Shown here piece after piece: positions 60,584 through 64,000 of a DNA stretch of 64,000 bases. Position 1 is the stretch's first letter. Each line of letters starts with the position of its first letter. The DNA is from Paenibacillus terricola (lineage in GTDB: Bacteria > Bacillota > Bacilli > Paenibacillales > Paenibacillaceae). The DNA lies in the NCBI RefSeq assembly GCF_014779765.1, contig NZ_JACXZA010000002.1, positions 186,001 to 250,000 on the forward strand. Direction: 5' to 3'. A program made the translations under genes and the position numbers. The notes below the pieces were generated by a model. That model did not search any database. It saw nothing but the letters and a program-made list of their open reading frames with translations, and was not told where the DNA came from.

Positions 60584-60842
60584 ACCCACCCAAACCCTCC
60601 CTGCAAGGGAGGGACCCAAAGGTCGTGAGCGTATGCTCCCGATGTGGTTTCCTCGCGGAAACCTTTACCTCTGGACTCCTCACAAGGACGATGTCTTGGA
60701 TTGGATGGATCGTGTGCCCGCAATTGCCGCTTTCAGCGGCAAAGCTTTTGTTTGGATGGGTTTAGATAAGGTATAGCAGCTGCATGCTTTTTCGTTCATG
60801 CTCACCAGTCACCGCCCATTGATGAAACAGTCGAGTAACTGC
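60584..60842. repeat. Structured repeat element, copy 2 (37 bp longer)
   Basis: It has the same closing stem (60584-60595 with 60750-60761) and hairpins as copy 1. The short AGGTC/GACCT hairpin is replaced by a longer arm carrying two extra hairpins, GAGC/GCTC and GGTTTCC/GGAAACC. The TTGCCGCT hairpin differs from copy 1 only in its loop. Confidence 0.8.
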
Positions 60843-60933
60843 CGTTTTTAGGAATATGGAGGATCGAATCGAAGCGCATATAAGAGAAGGGGAGAGTGAA
60901 GGAGTTTGTTGTACGAGCTATTCACATACAGAC

Positions 60934-60968
60934 AAAAAACGCCAGAGACATTTCGTCCCTGGCGTTTG
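60934..60968 (-). terminator. Terminator of serA
   Basis: AAACGCCAGAGAC (60937-60949) pairs with GTCCCTGGCGTTT (60955-60967) with one mismatch. On the minus strand it is followed by six T, 14 bases after the serA stop. Confidence 0.88.
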
Positions 60969-60981
60969 CATTATGACCATA

Positions 60982-62571
60982 TTACAGGCTGATCACTTTC
61001 GCTTTGTTCAGTTCTGGCAGTTTTACAATATCATCGATGACCGATGCTGGCACTTGCTTGTCGACTGTGAGCACCATGAGTGCGTCGCCGCCAGCAAGTT
61101 TGCGCCCAACTTGCATCGTTGCGATGTTGACATCGTTGTTGCCGAGCAATGTACCGACACTGCCGATAATGCCTGGTTTATCCGTATGCGACACGAGAAG
61201 GAGTTTGCCTTCTGGTGCGACGTCTACTGGATAACTGTCAATTTGAACGATACGTGGACCGTAGCCTGTCATCAGTGCTCCGGATACTGTACGCTCGACT
61301 TCCTCTGTGCGAAGGGTTACCGTCACGAGGTTCGTGAAGTCTTTTGCAACACTTGATTTGTTAACTACTACGTTTACGCTGCGCTCTTTCGCCAGGTGCA
61401 TCGAGTTAACAACATTGACTTGGTCTGCGCCGAGGTGGTGAGCAAGCACGCCGCGAACGACGTAACGATTAAGCGGTTGCGTATCAACTTCAGCCAGATC
61501 ACCTGCATAGCTAATGACAATCTCTTTTATTGCGCCAGCCGTCAGTTGTGCAATGAAGCTGCCCAGCTTCTCGCCGAGCGGGAAGTAAGGCTGCAGTACG
61601 CTGCGAACGTTCGCAGGGATAGGAGGCATGTTCACTGCGTTGATGAACGGCTCGTCACGCAGAATGTGGAGCACTTGCTCCGATACGTCGATTGCAACGT
61701 TCTCTTGAGCTTCAACCGTCGAAGCGCCAAGGTGAGGCGTTACGATGATTTTCGGATTCGTCAAGAATGGGTGATCCGGTGCCGGAGGCTCAACTTCGAA
61801 TACGTCGAATGCCGCGCCTGCTACGATACCTTGATCGATTGCTTCAACAAGCGCAAGCTCGTCGATGATGCCGCCGCGTGCACAGTTCACGATGCGCATG
61901 CCTGGCTTCATCACTTCGAATTGCTTACGCGAGATCATGTGGCGCGTTTCAGGCGTCAATGGCGTATGAACCGTCATGAAGTCTGCGTTGCGGATGATGT
62001 CGTCTACCGATGCAAGCTTAATGCCCATTTTTTCAGCGCGCTCTTCCGTCAGGAACGGATCGTAGCCGAGGATTTCCATGCCGAATGCTTTAGCGCGTTT
62101 AGCAACTTCGCTGCCGATACGGCCCATGCCCATAACGCCGAGCACTTTGTTGCGAAGCTCTACGCCGAGGAACGATTTGCGATCCCATACGCCGCCAACC
62201 GTCTTCAGGTAAGCTTGTGGAATGTGGCGAGCAACAGCCATCATCATCGCGAACGTATGTTCACAAGTCGTGATTGTGTTGCCGTCCGGTGCGTTGATAA
62301 CGATAATACCACGTTGAGTAGCAGCTTCCAGATCGATGTTGTCAACGCCTACGCCTGCACGGCCGACAACTTTCAGTTTCTTGCCTGCTTCCATGATGCG
62401 TGGTGTAACGCGTGTTTGGCTGCGAACGAGCAGAGCATCGTATTCGCCGATGATGGCAACGAGTTCGTCTTCGCTTAAACCAGGTTTTTTGTCAACGATA
62501 ACGTCTGATGCATCTACAAGCTTCTGAATGCCGAGGTCACTGATTGGATCCGATACTAACACTTTAAACAT
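60982..62571 (-). CDS. serA: D-3-phosphoglycerate dehydrogenase
   Basis: SerA oxidises 3-phosphoglycerate with NAD, the first step of serine synthesis. The 529-residue protein is the long form. The NAD-binding motif is GVMGMGRIGSEVAKRA near 145, catalytic Arg and Glu are in VNCARGGIID and VFEVEPP, and the catalytic His is in TPHLGAS. An intervening domain (about 315-450) and a C-terminal ACT domain (about 455-529, VSHTDKPGIIGSVGTLL) suggest serine feedback. AGGAGG precedes the ATG. It is the only long minus-strand metabolic gene here. Confidence 0.96.
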   Translation of the reverse strand: MFKVLVSDPISDLGIQKLVDASDVIVDKKPGLSEDELVAIIGEYDALLVRSQTRVTPRIMEAGKKLKVVGRAGVGVDNIDLEAATQRGIIVINAPDGNTITTCEHTFAMMMAVARHIPQAYLKTVGGVWDRKSFLGVELRNKVLGVMGMGRIGSEVAKRAKAFGMEILGYDPFLTEERAEKMGIKLASVDDIIRNADFMTVHTPLTPETRHMISRKQFEVMKPGMRIVNCARGGIIDELALVEAIDQGIVAGAAFDVFEVEPPAPDHPFLTNPKIIVTPHLGASTVEAQENVAIDVSEQVLHILRDEPFINAVNMPPIPANVRSVLQPYFPLGEKLGSFIAQLTAGAIKEIVISYAGDLAEVDTQPLNRYVVRGVLAHHLGADQVNVVNSMHLAKERSVNVVVNKSSVAKDFTNLVTVTLRTEEVERTVSGALMTGYGPRIVQIDSYPVDVAPEGKLLLVSHTDKPGIIGSVGTLLGNNDVNIATMQVGRKLAGGDALMVLTVDKQVPASVIDDIVKLPELNKAKVISL

Positions 62572-62772
62572 GTGGAAACTGCCTCCTGTCTGAATGTGAA
62601 AAGAATGGTGTTGCAGTGAATATGTAGGAAAAACTCCATGTTGGAGTCATTCGACCAATAGGATGATGACGAATTGGTTCGAGGAAAAACATCGTCTCAA
62701 TACGATAACGAGTATCGGAACGAAAGCCTGTCCAAGCGAAAAAATGATTCGTCATTTCTCATAACGCTTATT
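62572..62772 (-). promoter_or_regulatory. Leader of serA
   Basis: About 200 bases separate the candidate promoter from the serA start. They hold small inverted repeats, including ACTCCA/TGGAGT near 62634-62650 and CCAAT/ATTGG, but no T-box or riboswitch consensus that I recognise. Confidence 0.35.
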
Positions 62773-62802
62773 ATTTTAAAGTAGTTAACAGGTGGAATGC
62801 AA
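62773..62802 (-). promoter_or_regulatory. Candidate SigA promoter of serA
   Basis: Read on the minus strand, TTGCAT (62802-62797), an 18-base spacer and TAAAAT (62778-62773) give a fair promoter. Confidence 0.5.
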
Positions 62803-62811
62803 TGCCGAAAC

Positions 62812-62840
62812 TTGCCGATACGTGAATTTTCCGATATGAT
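62812..62840 (+). promoter_or_regulatory. SigA promoter of the rhodanese gene
   Basis: TTGCCG (62812-62817), a 17-base spacer and TATGAT (62835-62840) lie 30 bp before the GTG start, divergent from the serA promoter. Confidence 0.6.
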
Positions 62841-62870
62841 TCATTCAACGTCATAGGGAGGGAAAACGCT

Positions 62871-63197
62871 GTGAATCGATGGGAAAATATTGATGCGGAC
62901 AAGCTTCTAGAACGGCTTGCCAATGGATCGGTGAAGCCAGAACAAATCATTGACGTCCGCGAGCATCATGAATGGGACTATTATCGGCTTGAAGGAACAA
63001 CACATATTCCTATGAGTATCTTTCCGGAGCAGCTTGCTTCTATAACACAAGAAGAATCATGGTACATATTATGCGGACATGGTGTTCGTAGTGTAGCTGT
63101 ATGCCGCTATATGCAAGAAAACGGCTACGACGCGCTCCACAACATCGTGGGCGGCATCGCAGCCGTAGCAGAACTTAAAGGGTTTCAGTATGACTGA
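62871..63197 (+). CDS. Rhodanese-like domain protein
   Basis: This is a single-domain rhodanese (108 residues), a likely cytoplasmic sulfur carrier or sulfurtransferase. The N-terminal segment IIDVREHHEWDYYRLEG and the active-site loop with Cys68 in LCGHGVRSVAVCRYM are typical; NIVGGIAAV near the end is the usual WxGGhxxW-like position. It starts at GTG 62871 behind AGGGAGGG. It is monocistronic; the sulfur acceptor is unknown. Confidence 0.9.
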   Translation: MNRWENIDADKLLERLANGSVKPEQIIDVREHHEWDYYRLEGTTHIPMSIFPEQLASITQEESWYILCGHGVRSVAVCRYMQENGYDALHNIVGGIAAVAELKGFQYD

Positions 63198-63212
63198 TTA
63201 ATTATGTAGATG

Positions 63213-64000
63213 TTATGCTTCATCAGATAAGAAGAACGGCAACTGCGGAAGCAGCTGCTTCGCATATTGGTTCACCATGCTGCTCTTGAAATCTCCGCTG
63301 CGCACTGCTTTCGTATCAATCAACAGCTCGGAGATAGGACCAATTAGGTCGTACTTCAACTTAGCAGCTTGTCCCGAGCTAATGAATTCATCGATGCGGC
63401 TGCTCAAGTCCTGCGGATAGTAATTAACGACTGTGCCTGAAGCTAAGATGAGATCGGCGCTAAGTTTATTCTTTACGATAAGAGGCAGCGATTTCCATAC
63501 CGATATTTTCATCGTGCCAGGCAATTCGTTTACTTGTACAATGTCGGAATTGATCGTTCGAGCCCATTGAACCATTGCATTATAATAGGATTGCTGACCT
63601 TGCAGTGACTTGTTTACCGCTGATTTATAATCAGTGTCCTTGCGCATTGCGGCAAGAATCTGTGCAACAGATTGCCCCTCTTTGCTGGTAGACAGCCGTT
63701 TGGATACGGATTGGAATGATGCGATGCTCTTCAGCAACTGCTGCTGGGATTGTTCCAGCGGAGTAGATGTTGGCATGCTCACTGCCGATACTTCATTGAA
63801 TGTTTTCTGAGATAGAGAAGCCAGTCGTTTCAGCTCAGTAGGCAAATCGGTTGTTTGCCTTGCGTTTGCATTCTCGACAACTGCTATCCATTCGGATTGA
63901 AATTCACGATAAGGCATAAATACAGTATGATAGTAGGATACGAGATCTTGCTGCTGAAGCGTGCCTGAGACGGGCTTTTTATCCGTTGATTCTTTACTTG
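63213..64000 (-). CDS. Hypothetical protein, 5' end beyond the window
   Basis: The frame stays open from its stop (63213-63215) to the right edge, so the true start lies outside; ATG 63917 is probably internal. Upstream of it the frame reads on without a stop through LQQQDLVSYYHTVFMPYREF. The visible 262 residues are polar and helical, with Gln- and Ser-rich stretches (LEQSQQQLLKSIASFQSVSK) and no membrane segment. A secreted or lipoprotein start upstream is possible but not visible. I do not recognise the family. Confidence 0.6.
   Translation of the reverse strand, partial: SKESTDKKPVSGTLQQQDLVSYYHTVFMPYREFQSEWIAVVENANARQTTDLPTELKRLASLSQKTFNEVSAVSMPTSTPLEQSQQQLLKSIASFQSVSKRLSTSKEGQSVAQILAAMRKDTDYKSAVNKSLQGQQSYYNAMVQWARTINSDIVQVNELPGTMKISVWKSLPLIVKNKLSADLILASGTVVNYYPQDLSSRIDEFISSGQAAKLKYDLIGPISELLIDTKAVRSGDFKSSMVNQYAKQLLPQLPFFLSDEA

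Noticed and set aside
60525-60776. An 83-codon frame through copy 2 of the structured repeat
   Set aside because: The frame spans several strong hairpins, is interrupted differently in copy 1 and lacks a ribosome site. Conservation between copies follows pairing, not codons.
61396-62478. A 360-codon open frame antisense to serA
   Set aside because: SerA has full-length conserved motifs on the other strand, and the antisense frame is rich in Cys, Arg and His with no recognisable domain or start site.
62572-62772. serA leader considered as a serine T-box
   Set aside because: I found no T-box consensus and no terminator/antiterminator pair before the serA start on the minus strand.

Overview
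The window comes from an endospore-forming Firmicute of the Paenibacillaceae, most likely Paenibacillus or a close relative. It carries the sporulation genes spoIVB, spo0A, spoIIM, the spoIIA operon, spoVAA/AB/AF, dacB-spmAB and gerW. Gene order follows the Bacillus backbone over long stretches, base composition is moderately GC-rich, Shine-Dalgarno sequences are strong (GGAGG type), and TTG and GTG starts are frequent. Assignment to genus is an inference from gene order and protein resemblance; no rRNA gene is present. I saw no tRNA, CRISPR array, prophage or intact insertion sequence.

Layout. 1-10 kb: end of nusB, folD, exonuclease VII (xseA, xseB), isoprenoid precursor genes (ispA, dxs), tlyA, a small membrane protein, argR, recN and spoIVB. 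11-13 kb: spo0A behind a SigH-like promoter with 0A boxes, an orphan Imm7-family immunity protein, and a DUF2627 protein on the minus strand. 13-19 kb: a short branched-chain 2-oxoacid dehydrogenase cluster (lpdV, bkdAA, bkdAB, bkdB) with the lipoate gene lipB. 19-23 kb: two small minus-strand genes (Prli42-like and mciZ), a YqjE-type peptidase, nudF, spoIIM and fur. 23-31 kb: an intracellular-type subtilase, alanine dehydrogenase, the yqzK-xerD-drm-punA-pdp nucleoside block and a Spo0E-like gene. 31-39 kb: dacF, spoIIAA-AB-sigF, spoVAA-AB-AF, lysA, ppiB. 39-45 kb: FMN riboswitch with ribD-ribE-ribBA-ribH, then scpA-scpB. 45-54 kb: DUF2953, an ABC-transporter remnant, gerW, an ABC transporter with a DesK/DesR-type two-component pair, dacB-spmA-spmB and rluB. 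54-64 kb: resA-resB-resC-resD-resE, a duplicated structured repeat, serA (minus), a rhodanese, and a gene running off the right edge.

How it works together. Much of the window is the sporulation decision and its execution: Spo0A, a Spo0E-like phosphatase, the SigF switch, SpoIVB signalling, SpoIIM engulfment, MciZ inhibition of FtsZ, cortex enzymes (DacF, DacB, SpmAB) and spore germination proteins. The rest is housekeeping: folate, isoprenoid, riboflavin and lysine synthesis, nucleoside salvage, chromosome segregation and cytochrome c assembly.

The least explained items are non-coding. They are a tandem pair of structured elements closed by a 12-bp stem (60348-60842), a related hairpin module after dxs, three dispersed GTTCAAAAAGTC palindromes ahead of genes, direct repeats carrying palindromes between mciZ and nudF, and a SigE-like promoter inside a hairpin that covers the spoIIM ribosome binding site.
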